DNA of 64,000 nt from Nocardiopsis kunsanensis DSM 44524 (GCF_000340965.1 NZ_ANAY01000032.1:1-64000), one strand, 5' to 3'; numbered from the stretch's first letter, positions 9,201-19,400 are shown. Program-made: numbers and translations. Notes: generated from the sequence alone by a model not told the origin.

Positions 9201-12200
9201 CCGGTCGAGGCCGGGGGAACCGGGGAACCTCCCGCTCATACCGATGATGGCGATGGGTTCGGTCCCCTCGTCCTCCTGTCCCTGGTGGACGGCGAAGGTC
9301 TGCGACGGGTCGGACAGGGCCGTGCCCGCGCTCCCGGCCGATTCCGGGGGTCCGACGGGAACGGTGTCCGAGAGCCGGTCGCCGTGCTCCTCCACCAGCC
9401 ACTGTGCGATCGCCTCGGGACTCGGCCGCTCGAAGAAGAGGGCGGGCGAGAAGTCGACCCCGTAGTGGTCGGAGATCCGGCCGGCGAGGTCCTTGAAGGA
9501 CATGGAGTCGAACCCGTAATCGTTCAGGCCGACCGGGGCCTCCATCCGCTCCGGATCCAGGCCGATGGCCCGCGCCGCGAGCTCCACGACTTGTCGGCGT
9601 ACAGAGGCCAGGAGCTCCTTCGGCGCCGGTGGAGCGGTCGGCTGCGGCGGTGTCTCGGATGTGCGCACGGATCGTTCCGTTCTCGGTGTGGAAGGGGTCT
9701 GTGGTACTGCCGGGGACTCCGAGATCCAGTGCCGGTCCGCAGTGAACGGGTAGCCGGGCAGGGAGACCGTCCTGCGGCGTCCGGAGTGCAGTGGTCGCCA
9801 GTCGATGTCCGTGCCGACCGTCCAGAGCCGGGCGAGTTCTTCCATTGCTTGCCCGTCGAGCGGTCCGGGTCCGGCCGTCGCAGGGTCACCGTTCCCGTCC
9901 GCCCCCGTCGATACGACCGGGTGAGCGGGCGCGGTACCGCGGAAGACCGGGACCGGGGCGGTACTTCCCTCCGCAAAGGCCGTGAGGGTGCGGACCGCGG
10001 TGGCGAGGTCGCGAGCCACGAAGGCCATCCTCTCCTGCATGGCCTCGCGTCCGCGTTGCAGGGTGTGGGCGATGTCCGCCAACCTCGGGCGTTCCCGCCG
10101 GAACGTCGGGGCAGGGCCCCCGTCCACGCCGAAGAAGGACCGTAGTGCGTCGCGGTGCAACTCCACCAGGTTCGCGGCGAGTTCGTCGACGGTGTCCGGA
10201 GCGGGGGGCAGGTCGTCTCCCCTCAGCCCGTAGACCGCGTCCAGCTCGGCGCCGAGGCGTGCACGCGCCACCTCGTCCAGCCCGCTCTCGGCCAAGGAGT
10301 CGTCGGAGTGGAGGTCACCGCTGCGCAGGCCCAGGATCCCGCCGATGCGCCCGGTCAGATCCTCCGCCAGCAACGGCAGCAGTTCGCGCGGTTCACCGGT
10401 GACGTGGCGCCCCAGGCGCTCGGCCGTGCGCCGCGCGGATTCCGCCAGTGCTTCTCGCGTTCTCGCCGAGAGCACCAGGATCTGGGGGCTCCCGTCCTGC
10501 TCGCTGTGCTCCTCCTGGTCGGGTCCGCCCCGGTGGTCGCTCAGGATCACGTGGGCGTTGGCTCCGCCCGCGCCGAAGGAACTCACCCCCGCAACACGCC
10601 CGTACTCCCCCTTGGGCTCCCAGGGGGAGAACTCCCGTTGCACTTGGAACGGCGAGTTCTCGAAGTCGATCTCGGGGTTGGGTCGATCGGCGTGCAGGGA
10701 AGGCACCAGTGCTCCGTGCCGCATCTGCAGGAGGACCTTGGTGACCGCCGCGATCCCCGCCGCCGACTCCAGGTGCCCGATCGAGGACTTCACGGAGCCG
10801 ATCGGCACGGTGTCGACCTGCGCCCCTCCCGGGGCGAAGGCCCCGTCGAGTGCGGCGATCTCGATCGGGTCCCCGAGCGAGGTGCCCGTTCCGTGCGCCT
10901 CGACGTAACCGACCTCGGAGGGGTCGGTCCCTGAGCGCCGGAGCGCCTCGGTGACGGCGGCGCGCTGGGACCTCGGGTTCGGGACGGTGTATCCGTTCGT
11001 CCTGCCGCCGTGGTTGACCGCGCTGCCCCTGATGACCGCATGGACGGTGTCGCCGTCCGCCACCGCCGCGTCCAGGGGCTTGAGGAGGAGGGCTCCCACC
11101 CCCTCTCCCGGAACGTAACCGTCGCCGTCGGCACCGAAGCTGCGGCAGCGGCCGTCGGAGGAAGCGAAACCGGTCTGACTCAGTTGGAGGTACTTCCTCG
11201 GGTGCGGGCTGAGGTTGACCCCTCCGGCGATGGCCGTGGAGCACTCGCCCCTGCGCAGGCTCTCGCAAGCAAGGTGGATCGCCGTCAACGAGGACGAGCA
11301 CATCGTGTCGAGCGCGAGACTGGGGCCGTGGAGGTCGAGGAAGTAGGAGACTCGGTTGGCCACGGAGGCGAAGGAGGAGACACCGGCTCGGCCGTCCTCG
11401 CCCTCCACGAGCTGATAGTGCCCGTACATGACGCCGACGAAGACTCCCGTGTCCCCGCCCGCTAGACGGCTGCGGGGGCAACCGGCGTCTTCGAGCAGGT
11501 GCCAGGCGCTCTCCAGGAACAGGCGTTCCTGGGGGTCCATCGCCTCGGCTTCCTTGGGGGAGATGTTGAAGAAGAGGGAATCGAACCGGTCGATCCCGTC
11601 GAGGAAACCTCCCCACTTGGAATAGCTGGTTCCAGGGCGCCCGTCCGGACTGTAGAACCCCGCCAAGGGCCAACGGTCCTCGGGAATCTCGGTCACGCCG
11701 TCACGGCCGTGTACGAGGTTGTCCCAGAAGGTGTCCAGATCGGGTGCCTGAGGATAGCGGCCACTGACCCCGATGACGGCGATCTCCCCGTTCTCGCCGG
11801 AGGACACCACCGGTACCACCGCCGTGGATGCGGAGTCCCCGGTGGCCGTACACCCGGTCGGCGGAGGCACCGCTTGCGAGGTTCCGGTGGAGGTCTCGGA
11901 CACCGCTGGAGAAGGGGCCTTCGCGGCCAGGACGTCGGGGTGTCTCCTGACGAAGTACTCCGCGAGTTCTCCGATGCTCCGGTGCTCGAAGAACAGCGTC
12001 TTGGCCAGGGGGCCGAACTCCTTCTCCAGACGGCTGGTCAGGCGCACGACCATGACGGAGTCGAAACCATAGGAATCCAGGGGTTCATCGGGAGAGATCC
12101 GTTCCTCAGGGATCCGCAGGACCTCGGCGAGAACGCGTGCCAACAGACTCCGGGCCGCTTCCTGGAGTCCCCGTACGTCCTCAGCTGGTCCGGCGCCGGC

Positions 12201-15200
12201 CGGCTCCTTCCGGACCGTGCCTTCTCCGGACGAGGGTCCGGCCACCAGGACCGACCTGATCTCCTCGGGGTCCCCCTTGAAGAACGACAGCCGGGGGCCG
12301 TCGAAGGCCAAGGCCTCGTCGAAGAGCGAGGTCGCCTCGTCCCGGCCGAGCATCCACGCACCGGGGCCGTCCTCCGGCCTGTCCGAGGCCGTGGCCATCC
12401 CTCCGGCCCAGGCGGGCCAAGCCACAGAGACCGTACGGCCCTGGCGCTCTCCGCGTTCGCGCAGGAGTTCGCGCTCTTCGGCGAAGGCGTCCAGAGCGGC
12501 GTTGGCGTAGGCGTAGTCCACTTGGCCGACGTTGCCGACGGCCGCGGTGAGCGAGGAGCACAGGACCACGAAGTCCAGGGGGTCGCTCTCGGTGAGCCGG
12601 TCCAGGACACGGATCCCGCGGATCTTGGCACCGATCACCTCGTCCGCCTGTTCCGCGCTCTTGGCGGCCATGAGGCGGTCGCGAACGACGCCGGCCGCGT
12701 GCACGATCCCGTTGAGGGCTCCGAACTCCGCCCTGGCTCCGGCCAGGACCCGGGCCATCCCGACAGGATCGGCCGCATCGGCCCTGGCGTAGGACAGGCG
12801 CCGGTCCGAGCGGGCGGAGAGCTCCTCGCCGAATGCCCGGGACGGTTCGGATCTTCCGGTGAGCAGGACTCGCGCGCCGAGGGACAGGAGGTGGTCCGCC
12901 AGGATCCGGCCCGCGTGTCCTGCTCCACCCGTGATCAGGTAGAAGCCCGTGCTCCTGATGTCAGAACCGGCGGAGTCCCCCGGGGGCGGCAGTTCCCGGA
13001 AGGAGGGGCACAGCACCGTACCGTCCCGTAGCACCCGCAGTTCCGCCGGCTCCTCCCGGGAACCGGCCCCCAACAGGACGTCCCGGGCCACGGAGCCCGC
13101 GCCGCCGTCCCCGGGTCCCCCGGGGAGTCCGACTGCCTGGAGGTACAGGTCCGGCTCCTCCGACCGCACGGTCCTGGCGAAGGCACCCAGCGGGGAACTT
13201 GCCCCTTCGGCGCAGGCCACCCGCACGGTCAGGGGTTCCGTGCGTGCTCTCGCGCTGAACGCCTGGCACAGCGCCAAGAGCCGGTGGAAGGACCGGTCGG
13301 GATCGAGTCCCCCCGGGTCGTCTTCCCAGGCCGCCGCAGGAAGGTCCCAGAACACCAGGATGCGTTCCGGCCGGCTTCCCTGCGGCAAGGAGTCCATGAG
13401 CCGGGCATGGTCCTCCGGTGATTCAGGGTCGAGTTCGAAGTGCTCCTCGGTGATACGGCGGAGCGACCGGCCCGGTGTCACTAGGACGAACGTTCCGTCC
13501 TCCTCCGCACGCAACCGTTCGGCGTGCCCCCCGTCGGTGTCGAGCACGAGGGTGGCCCGTGCCGGCTCTCTGGCGGGGATCGTGGTCAGGGGCAGGAGTT
13601 CGGGGACGAAGCGGAGGATGCGTTCCCCGCTCTGCGGCGCGGGAAGCGGTACCGTGGTCAGACCGAGCAGGGAGACGAGGACCCTGCCCTCCTCGTCCAT
13701 GATCCGGGCGTCGAACCCCCCGTCCGTTCCACGGACGAGATGGACCGCGCATGCCGCGGTCAAAGGGGCGTGGACGGTGACCTCGGCCAGCGTGTGGGGG
13801 ACGCGCGGGGTCGCCGCCTCCCCGGAGTCCGGGTCGAGGCCGATCATCGCCTGTAGAGCGCCGTCCAGGAGGGCGGGGTGCAGAGGATGGCGGGTCGGGT
13901 CCGACGTGAGCCCGGTAGGGAGGCCGAGCCTGGCCACCACCTCGTCCCCGAGGCCATGGACGGATTCGAGCACCCGGAACCCGGGGCCGTAGTCGAACCC
14001 GATTTCTGAGAACCTGCGGTAACACTCGGTCGCGGACAGGCGACGGCCGGCCCCGTGGCGTTCGAGGTCAGCGCGGGGTTCCTCCGGAGGCCGGGAGCCG
14101 AAACGCAGGAGGCCGCTCACCCCGGGTGTCTGCGCGCCCGCGTCACGGATGTCGAACCGCGTCCCCTCCTCCACCGAGGTGAGTGCGATCTCGAGCCCTT
14201 CCGGGTGGTCGGCCGTCAGCGGCCGGTGCCACACCACGTTTTCCACGCGGTCGGCTGCGGTCCCACGGGAGAGGGTTCCGGCGGCTCTGGCCAACTCCAG
14301 GGAGGCCATGCCCGCCAGGATCTTCTTACCGCCGACAACGTGGTCGTCGACGAGGAACCCGGCGCCCTCGGGACGGAACAGGTAACGGGGTCCGTCGCCG
14401 TCGGAGAGGTCTTCCAGAACCAGCCCCGGCCCCTCCTCCGCGGGTGTTTCGTGGGTCTTGCCTTCTCCGTCACCATCGGCCTGCGGCTGGTCGATGCGGT
14501 AACGCTCCCGGGTGAAGGGGTAGGTCGGCAGGGGGACGCGGCTCTCGGAGCCATCGAAGAAGGACTCGGGGTCCGGGGTCAGACCCCGCTCGTAGAGACC
14601 CGCCGCCTCTTCGAGGACCCGGCGGCGCTCCCCTCCCCGGGCCGAACGTTCCAGTTCCTCGCGCAGCTTCAGTGCGCTCCGCCTCTTCTCTGCGGTGCCG
14701 AGCTTCGGCACCTCCCGGACACCTTCCCGGAGTTCGGCCTCGAGGGCTTCGGCGAGTTCGTCGGCGTCGCCGGCAACCACGGCCGCCCGGTACGGGAAGT
14801 GCATGCGTCCCGCGTGGAGGGTGAAGGCGACATCGGGCAGGTGGACCCCCGCGCCCGTGCCCCGTAGCAGGTCACGCATGTCGGTGATGCGGGCCTCCAG
14901 GGCTTCCCGAGTCTTGGCGGAGAACAGGAACAGCTGGTCGCCGGCCCCTTCCGTCCGTCGCGGAGCCACGGGCGGTTCCTCCACCACAAGGTGTGCGTTG
15001 GTGCCGCTGTAGCCGAAGGAGCTCAGTGCCGCCCTTCGCGGCGCGCCCGGTGTACGCGGCCAGGGGAGTGGTTCGGTGGGTACGTGGAAGGGGGTCTCGG
15101 AGAAGCCGATGCGCGGGTTCTCCTTGGAGAAGTGCAGGCTCGGCGGGATCGTCTCGTGCTCGAGGGCGAGCAGGACCTTGATGAGGCCGGCCACCCCCGC

Positions 15201-16400
15201 GGCCTGTCCGGTGTGTCCGATGTTGGTCTTTACCGAGCCGATGGCGCAGAAACCGGCGCGGTCGGTGAACCGGCGGAACGACCGGGTCAGGGCATCGACC
15301 TCGATCGGGTCGCCCAGCGGTGTGCCCGTGCCGTGCGCCTCGACCAGGGAGATGCTCTCCGGGCTGATACCGGCCCTGTGGTAGGTGGAGGCCTGCACGT
15401 CCGCCTGTGCCTTGGCGCTGGGGGCCGTGATCCCGTTGGTCTTGCCGTCCTGGTTGGTGTCCCCCGCCAGGACGACCCCGCGCACGTGGTCTCCGTCGCG
15501 CAGGGCCGCTTCCAGGTCCTTGAGTACGACGACCCCGGCCCCTTCCCCCGGGACAAAGCCGTCCGCTTCCTCGTCGAAGGTCCGGCACAGGCCTCGTGGG
15601 GAGAGCATCTGGGCCTTGCTCGCGGAGATGTAGAACCCGGGCCCGACGAACAGGCAGACCCCGCCCGCGAGCGCCATCTCGCACTGCCCGGACTCGATGG
15701 CCTGGCACGCGAGCTGGATTGCGACCAGGGACGACGAGCAGGCGGTGTTCAGAGCGATGCTCGGACCGCGCAGGTTGAGCAGGTAGGAGATCCTGGCGGG
15801 GAGGATGGCCGTGTCGTTTCCCATGAGGACCTGCGCGTCCGCATCGATCCCGGACCGTTGGGAATCGGACACGTAGTCACTCGCCGGCGCTCCGGCGAAC
15901 ACCCCGCAGTCGAGGCCGTCGGTCCCCCCGGTGGCGTATCCGGCGTCCTCCAGGGCCGTCCACGCCGTTTCCAGGAACAGGCGCTGCTGGGGGTCCATCC
16001 TCTCCGCCTCGTGCCCGGATATGTTGAAGAACAAGGGATCGAAGGAGTCGACGGAGTCGAGAAACCCTCCCCACCGCGAGTTGGTCCTGCCTGGCGCGGC
16101 CGGATCGGGATCGTAGTAGCGTTCGGCGTCCCACCGTTCGGCGGGGACCTCGCGGACGGAGCAGACACCCCCGCTCAGGTCGCGCCAGAACTCCCCGGGG
16201 TCCGCGGCACCGGAGAAGCGTCCGTCGAGGCCGATCACCGCCACACGCCGGACGTCCCCCTCTTCCGTGCCGCCCTCGGCGGCGGGTGTCACGGAGTGCG
16301 CCGGCGCGGAACGCAGTTCCGCCATACGCCGCCGTCCCTCCTCGGGCGAGATGCTCTTCGCCTCGACGAGTTCGAGAATGGTCCTGAGCTCGTTATTCAC
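5109..16400 (-). CDS. PKS-C: trans-AT PKS, modules 8-10 with TE and terminal MT
   Basis: 3763 residues. Domain order: docking tail (1-35), KS8 (active Cys221), DH8 (His687, Asp846), KR8 (Tyr1296), ACP8 (Ser1448); KS9 (Cys1701), carrier-like insert without the serine (Glu2043), ACP9 (Ser2299); KS10 (Cys2550), ACP10 (Ser3032); thioesterase (Ser3187, Asp3214, His3369); methyltransferase (about 3395-3763). It contains no acyltransferase, so extender units must come from the separate AT protein. The GTG start at 16400 overlaps the stop of PKS-B by 8 bases (GTGAATAA). The N-terminal segment (ELVEAKSISPEEGRRRM) resembles docking helices and matches the LAAGELTLDQTYERL tail of PKS-B in style. It is the last enzyme of the line. 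A domain after the TE is unusual. Confidence 0.95.
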   Translation of the reverse strand: MNNELRTILELVEAKSISPEEGRRRMAELRSAPAHSVTPAAEGGTEEGDVRRVAVIGLDGRFSGAADPGEFWRDLSGGVCSVREVPAERWDAERYYDPDPAAPGRTNSRWGGFLDSVDSFDPLFFNISGHEAERMDPQQRLFLETAWTALEDAGYATGGTDGLDCGVFAGAPASDYVSDSQRSGIDADAQVLMGNDTAILPARISYLLNLRGPSIALNTACSSSLVAIQLACQAIESGQCEMALAGGVCLFVGPGFYISASKAQMLSPRGLCRTFDEEADGFVPGEGAGVVVLKDLEAALRDGDHVRGVVLAGDTNQDGKTNGITAPSAKAQADVQASTYHRAGISPESISLVEAHGTGTPLGDPIEVDALTRSFRRFTDRAGFCAIGSVKTNIGHTGQAAGVAGLIKVLLALEHETIPPSLHFSKENPRIGFSETPFHVPTEPLPWPRTPGAPRRAALSSFGYSGTNAHLVVEEPPVAPRRTEGAGDQLFLFSAKTREALEARITDMRDLLRGTGAGVHLPDVAFTLHAGRMHFPYRAAVVAGDADELAEALEAELREGVREVPKLGTAEKRRSALKLREELERSARGGERRRVLEEAAGLYERGLTPDPESFFDGSESRVPLPTYPFTRERYRIDQPQADGDGEGKTHETPAEEGPGLVLEDLSDGDGPRYLFRPEGAGFLVDDHVVGGKKILAGMASLELARAAGTLSRGTAADRVENVVWHRPLTADHPEGLEIALTSVEEGTRFDIRDAGAQTPGVSGLLRFGSRPPEEPRADLERHGAGRRLSATECYRRFSEIGFDYGPGFRVLESVHGLGDEVVARLGLPTGLTSDPTRHPLHPALLDGALQAMIGLDPDSGEAATPRVPHTLAEVTVHAPLTAACAVHLVRGTDGGFDARIMDEEGRVLVSLLGLTTVPLPAPQSGERILRFVPELLPLTTIPAREPARATLVLDTDGGHAERLRAEEDGTFVLVTPGRSLRRITEEHFELDPESPEDHARLMDSLPQGSRPERILVFWDLPAAAWEDDPGGLDPDRSFHRLLALCQAFSARARTEPLTVRVACAEGASSPLGAFARTVRSEEPDLYLQAVGLPGGPGDGGAGSVARDVLLGAGSREEPAELRVLRDGTVLCPSFRELPPPGDSAGSDIRSTGFYLITGGAGHAGRILADHLLSLGARVLLTGRSEPSRAFGEELSARSDRRLSYARADAADPVGMARVLAGARAEFGALNGIVHAAGVVRDRLMAAKSAEQADEVIGAKIRGIRVLDRLTESDPLDFVVLCSSLTAAVGNVGQVDYAYANAALDAFAEERELLRERGERQGRTVSVAWPAWAGGMATASDRPEDGPGAWMLGRDEATSLFDEALAFDGPRLSFFKGDPEEIRSVLVAGPSSGEGTVRKEPAGAGPAEDVRGLQEAARSLLARVLAEVLRIPEERISPDEPLDSYGFDSVMVVRLTSRLEKEFGPLAKTLFFEHRSIGELAEYFVRRHPDVLAAKAPSPAVSETSTGTSQAVPPPTGCTATGDSASTAVVPVVSSGENGEIAVIGVSGRYPQAPDLDTFWDNLVHGRDGVTEIPEDRWPLAGFYSPDGRPGTSYSKWGGFLDGIDRFDSLFFNISPKEAEAMDPQERLFLESAWHLLEDAGCPRSRLAGGDTGVFVGVMYGHYQLVEGEDGRAGVSSFASVANRVSYFLDLHGPSLALDTMCSSSLTAIHLACESLRRGECSTAIAGGVNLSPHPRKYLQLSQTGFASSDGRCRSFGADGDGYVPGEGVGALLLKPLDAAVADGDTVHAVIRGSAVNHGGRTNGYTVPNPRSQRAAVTEALRRSGTDPSEVGYVEAHGTGTSLGDPIEIAALDGAFAPGGAQVDTVPIGSVKSSIGHLESAAGIAAVTKVLLQMRHGALVPSLHADRPNPEIDFENSPFQVQREFSPWEPKGEYGRVAGVSSFGAGGANAHVILSDHRGGPDQEEHSEQDGSPQILVLSARTREALAESARRTAERLGRHVTGEPRELLPLLAEDLTGRIGGILGLRSGDLHSDDSLAESGLDEVARARLGAELDAVYGLRGDDLPPAPDTVDELAANLVELHRDALRSFFGVDGGPAPTFRRERPRLADIAHTLQRGREAMQERMAFVARDLATAVRTLTAFAEGSTAPVPVFRGTAPAHPVVSTGADGNGDPATAGPGPLDGQAMEELARLWTVGTDIDWRPLHSGRRRTVSLPGYPFTADRHWISESPAVPQTPSTPRTERSVRTSETPPQPTAPPAPKELLASVRRQVVELAARAIGLDPERMEAPVGLNDYGFDSMSFKDLAGRISDHYGVDFSPALFFERPSPEAIAQWLVEEHGDRLSDTVPVGPPESAGSAGTALSDPSQTFAVHQGQEDEGTEPIAIIGMSGRFPGSPGLDRYWENLRDQRDLVTEIPSERWDWRELDSESLPPEERCPFRWGAFIEGADRFDPLFFGISPAEAEMMDPQQRVLLETVWSTFEDAGYRPSELGGSDIGLFAGIQFNDYQHLMHEAGVLNAQAALGNEHSISVNRISYLLDLHGPSEPVNTACSSSLVAVHRAIRSLRSGESSMAVAGGVALNLSSHSTVAAGMMGLLSSDGRCKTLDSRANGYVKGEGVGTVLLKPLSRALADGDHVHAVIRGTSVNHGGRSASLTSPNPQAQARLLRSAWEEAGVSSDSVGYLELHGTGTELGDPVEINGIKSAFGSGAGPVSCGIGSVKTNIGHLEPASGIAGLLKLVLSIRHRTLPGIVHLDQVNPYVDLEGTPFQIVRETMPWEPFADGRGGRTPLRAGVSSFGFGGVNAHAVVEQHLPPQRREEEQPDDRDLVFVFSAHTEEALEGVLTRFRERAERWEEEGDRPSAGAVAFTLRSGREEMAERLAVVATDLASLRTALGNFLDGADPGAGVYRGRAEASGTEEAKDAPALARAWVRGAEVDWDTVLPLPGVRTPLPTYPFAGRRYWFPEPEHPKHGFPGAEVGRAAGPGNAQGPVPQPGLSGQELVQGVLHNLLVGKLKLEEGELDDDRDLQDFGVDSMLSAMIMQTVQEELDVQLPLTALVDHPTVRSLARYIFEEEFEGRDPEYLAGAAAGQGAAGASARKQGNTLPPEILPINTRGEGQTSFWVHGATGYSTWFQELSDMLGPDYPLYAFQAKGTDGRSMPHSLEEMVDHYVECVRMVQPEGPYVLGGYSFGGLIAMNMARKLSEEGETIRHLVMFDTYPATQEVFDRHVGIYDEDFLQTYLTNYFLKVDRYPERAIRKEDIAHLPASLRVAELAKLAKERGQKRISADDIYFYLSGGLTCSAHSEGIYQQYEMLPYDASPVLFFQATDGFTGRASALYWEPTRILDGYDYLEPWKEIVQDDFRVVELDNDHLNMLENPTLPIAARQIEGVLRQPPALDPERYENFSSAFEAVTEFGAQLLADRLRDAGVLPAAGGSTSREELADHLGVEGPEREGMLHACVDILEREGYLRPDGNRLMATPELDAVERLSEGDAARARAEELAAEHHEAADYLPLLLACQEAIPEVLSGSRPGTDVVFPDGSMELVAEVYKGNLQSEYHNKLVAERVREHVRSFARRFPRSTAHVFEVGAGTGATSAAVLEALSEDTERLRYFYTDIGPAFLRVAEDRFGTEGGFLDFTVYDIEGAPEPQGIEPCSMDVVVASNVLHTTRRVDRTLSQCSALLKTGGVLILNELTDRLDYNTLTFGLTPGWWAFEDERIQGTPLLRASGWKAALQEAGFTDVEFHGVPGLECDEHSQCVIVGLKR
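6246..7085 (-). other. Type I thioesterase domain
   Basis: Residues about 3106-3385 of PKS-C: an alpha/beta-hydrolase with oxyanion segment FWVHGATG, nucleophile Ser3187 in GYSFGG, Asp3214 in FDTYPA and His3369 in DNDHLNML. It directly follows ACP10 and should release the finished chain by hydrolysis or cyclisation. Confidence 0.9.
7176..9248 (-). other. Module 10: KS-ACP
   Basis: KS10 has NTACSSS (Cys2550), LELHGTGT and NIGH, so it should elongate. No reductive domain lies between the KS linker and ACP10 (GVDSM, Ser3032), so the beta-keto group is retained. This is the last extension before the TE. Confidence 0.88.
9396..11780 (-). other. Module 9: KS-(carrier-like insert)-ACP
   Basis: KS9 has DTMCSSS (Cys1701) and HGTGT; the usual NIGH motif reads SIGH but the histidine is kept. 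A carrier-like insert without the serine sits in the linker, then ACP9 (GFDSM, Ser2299). No KR or DH, so the beta-keto group stays. Confidence 0.85.
10160..10385 (-). other. Vestigial carrier-like insert in KS9 linker (Ser to Glu)
   Basis: Residues about 2006-2080 of PKS-C keep the helical pattern and ILGLRSGDLHSDDSLAESGL lead-in of an acyl carrier protein, but the DS attachment pair reads DE (Glu2043). It cannot be phosphopantetheinylated. Matching inserts occur in the linkers of KS6 (22881-23103) and KS3 (37616-37835). Confidence 0.75.
11946..16250 (-). other. Module 8: KS-DH*-KR-ACP
   Basis: KS8: NTACSSS (Cys221), HGTGT, NIGH. DH8 has His687 and Asp846 (LDGALQ), but the HxxxGxxxxP motif ends in Ala (residue 696) instead of Pro, so activity is uncertain. 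KR8 has a nucleotide-binding GGAGHAG loop and active Tyr1296. ACP8: GFDSV, Ser1448. Expected product is a beta-hydroxyl or an alkene. Confidence 0.85.
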
Positions 16401-19400
16401 CGGACCGCTCCAGCCGTTCGTAGGTTTGGTCGAGCGTCAGCTCACCCGCAGCCAAGCGCTCGAGGTAGGAAAGTTCCTCCGGGACGTCCCGGTCGTCCAC
16501 GGCGTCCGTGGGTGTGTCCGGCCCGTACTCGGCGCAGACGAACTCCGCCAGTTCTCCCAGAGTGGGGTGGTCGAAGAGAGCCGTCGTCCTCAGCTCGATC
16601 CCCAGTTGCCGATTGATGGTCTCCACCAGTTCGACGAGGATGATCGAATCGACCCCGTAGTCCGTGAAAGGGCGTTCCGGGTCGATGTCGGCATCCGCCC
16701 GTCCGAGCGTCCGAGCGATACTCCGGGCCAATTCGTCCTGGACACGGTCCCTGTCGCGGGTCTCGACACCGCCGGGCTCCTCCTCGCCCACCGCTCCGTC
16801 ATCGGCGCGGGCAGGCACGGTCTCGGCCGTACCTGCCGAGGCCAGGTCGCTGATCAGGACCTTCTGGCCGATCTCCCGACCCGAGGACCGGGCCGGGGCG
16901 TGTGCGGAGATCCGGGTGAAGCCCTGCCGTTCCAACAACCGTGTCCACGTACGGACCGTTGCCAGGGGAGAACCCGGGATCCTCAGGTGGTCGTCGTCGA
17001 AGCGCCACCACCCTTCCAGCAGCCCGAAGGTCAGAGTGGCGAAAGGGCTGAAGGCCGTGGTCTCGCTGAGGATGAGCCGACCGTTCTCCCCGAGGAGTCG
17101 CCGAACGTGGGCCAGGGTCCGGTCCAGGTCCCGGGTGGCGTGCAGGACGTTCGCGGCCAGGACGATGTCGAAGGTTCCCGCCTCGAAACCCTGATCCGCG
17201 GGGTCCGACTCGATGTCGAGCCGGGAGAAGGCCACGAAGGGGTGTTCCTGGGCAAAGCGGCGCCGTCCGTGGCGCAAGAACCCGGCGGACAGGTCTGTGT
17301 AGACGTACTCGATGTCCGACGCATGCGGTTCCAGAGCTGCGAGGACTGCTTCGGTGGTTCCGCCCGTGCCTGCTCCCACCTCGAGGATCCGCAGGCGTCG
17401 CGGGCCACTCCGCTCGCGGGCGTAGGCCGCCACCGCATGAGCGGCGAGCGTGTTGAGGCGGTCCGCCAGGGGATCTCCCCTGTAGACGTTCTCGACCAGT
17501 TCCATCGAGGAGCCCGGGAAGAGCACCGACGTCGGATCGGTCGCGCCCCGCAGAAGATCCCGGTAGCGGGTCAGGCACGCCCTCAACAATTCTGTGTGTG
17601 CCGCGACCTCCGGGCGGTCGGCGGCCAGGGCCGCCAACCCCTCCTGCGGGTCGCCCTCCATCTCTCGCACCGATGTCAGGAGGCCGCCGTCCCTGGTCAG
17701 GAACCCCTCCCGGCACAGGATGTCGACGAGGGCAGGTACAAGACGCGCGTGCTCGCCGACCACGCCGAGTTCGGCCGGCAGACTCCGGGCCGAACGCTGC
17801 TCCCCCGGTTCCCGGAACACCCCGAGTTCACGGAACGAACGCATCAGCAGGGCCGCGCCCAGTGCGTCAAGGGCCGAATGCGCCTCGGCGAGCCTGTCTC
17901 CGTCGGGTTCGGGTCCCAACGGGCGTCCCGCGAGCGGGTCCCACCCGGATCCGGCTGAGGGCTCGGCGGAGGGTTCCGGGGCCCCGACGCGGTCCGTGGT
18001 CACACCGAACCTGTCCAGGACCCGGTCCTCGGCCTTGAGCACCAGGGTCTGGACGGTACGGCCCGAGAGGACGGTCTCCAGTGCGCGCATGCCCTCGGCG
18101 GTGTCTATGGAGTGCACACCGACCGCGCGCATCCTGCGCCGGTAGGCGGCCTTGGCCACGACGCCGACCTCACCCCAGTACCCCCAGTTGACGATACGCA
18201 CTGGTACACCGGACTCGTACAGCGCCGCGGCGTAGGCGTCCTTGAAGGCGCAGCCCGCCGCATAGTTGGACTGGCCGGCGTTGCCGCTGAAGGACTGGGC
18301 GGAGGAGAAGAAGGCCAGGAAGTCCAGCTCTTCGCCGCGCAGAGCCCTGGCGAGGGTGACCGCCCCCCGGACCTTGGGCTCCAGGGCCGCCTCGAAAGCC
18401 GCCTCGTCCAGATCGGCGACACGTGCGTCGCGCAGGACCAGGGCCGAGTGGAACACGCCGTGGAGGACGCCGTGGCGCTCGCGCGCGAGCTCGACGGCCT
18501 CCCGCATCGACCGGTCGTCCGAGGCGTCGGCCTGGATGTAGAAGGCGCTGCCGCCGGCGTCGGTGACGGCTCGGATGCGCGCTTCGATGTCCGCGTCCTG
18601 CGGGCGGCGCCCCACCAGGGCGATCCTGGCCGAGAAGGAGCGAGCCAGGTGCAGGGCGAGCTCCGCGCCGATCCCTCCGGCTCCGCCGAGGACGAGGTAG
18701 CTGCCGCCCTGCCTGAGGGCCGGTCCGGAGGGCTCCTCGGTGCGGGATTCGACGAGGACCCGCTCCCACCTGTGGCCCCTGCGCAGGACGACTTCGTTGC
18801 CCAGAGGGTGTCCGGGTTCGTCCACCACCGACGCTGCCACGGTCCCGGGGTCGCGGACCAGCTGGTCGGGGCACACGTCCAGACAAGCGACGCGCCAGTC
18901 CGGGTACTCCTTCGCCAAGGACTTCGTCAGGCCTGACAGTCCGGCCGCGAAGGGGCGCCCGGGCCGCGTCCCGTCGATTGCGTGGACGCCGGCGGTCACG
19001 ACCGTCAGGTGGGGCCGCAGCTCGGCCGAGCCGCGGGACAACAGCGCCTTGACCGCCCGGAAGAGGGAGCGTACCCCGCTCTCCTGGGCCCGTTCCAGGT
19101 CGGCCAGGGAATGGAGGTCGGTTCCGCCGGGACCGGCGGAACCGTCGTCGAGTCCTCCCAGGAAGTAGATCCGCTCCGGCCCGGGCAGAGGGGCGATCGC
19201 CTTCTCCAGGGCAGCGGGATCACCCGGGGCCGGCCGCACCACGTGTGTGTCGGCGTCCCGGTGCAGTTCGGCCAGTCGCCGGTCGAGGCCGTACGTCTCA
19301 CCGGGTGCGATGATCAGTACGGGCCCTTCCGTGCGCCCGGCGTCCTCGACGGGGCCGAGAGCACGCCAGTGGGGTCGAAAGAGGCGCGTGGGTACTCGGG

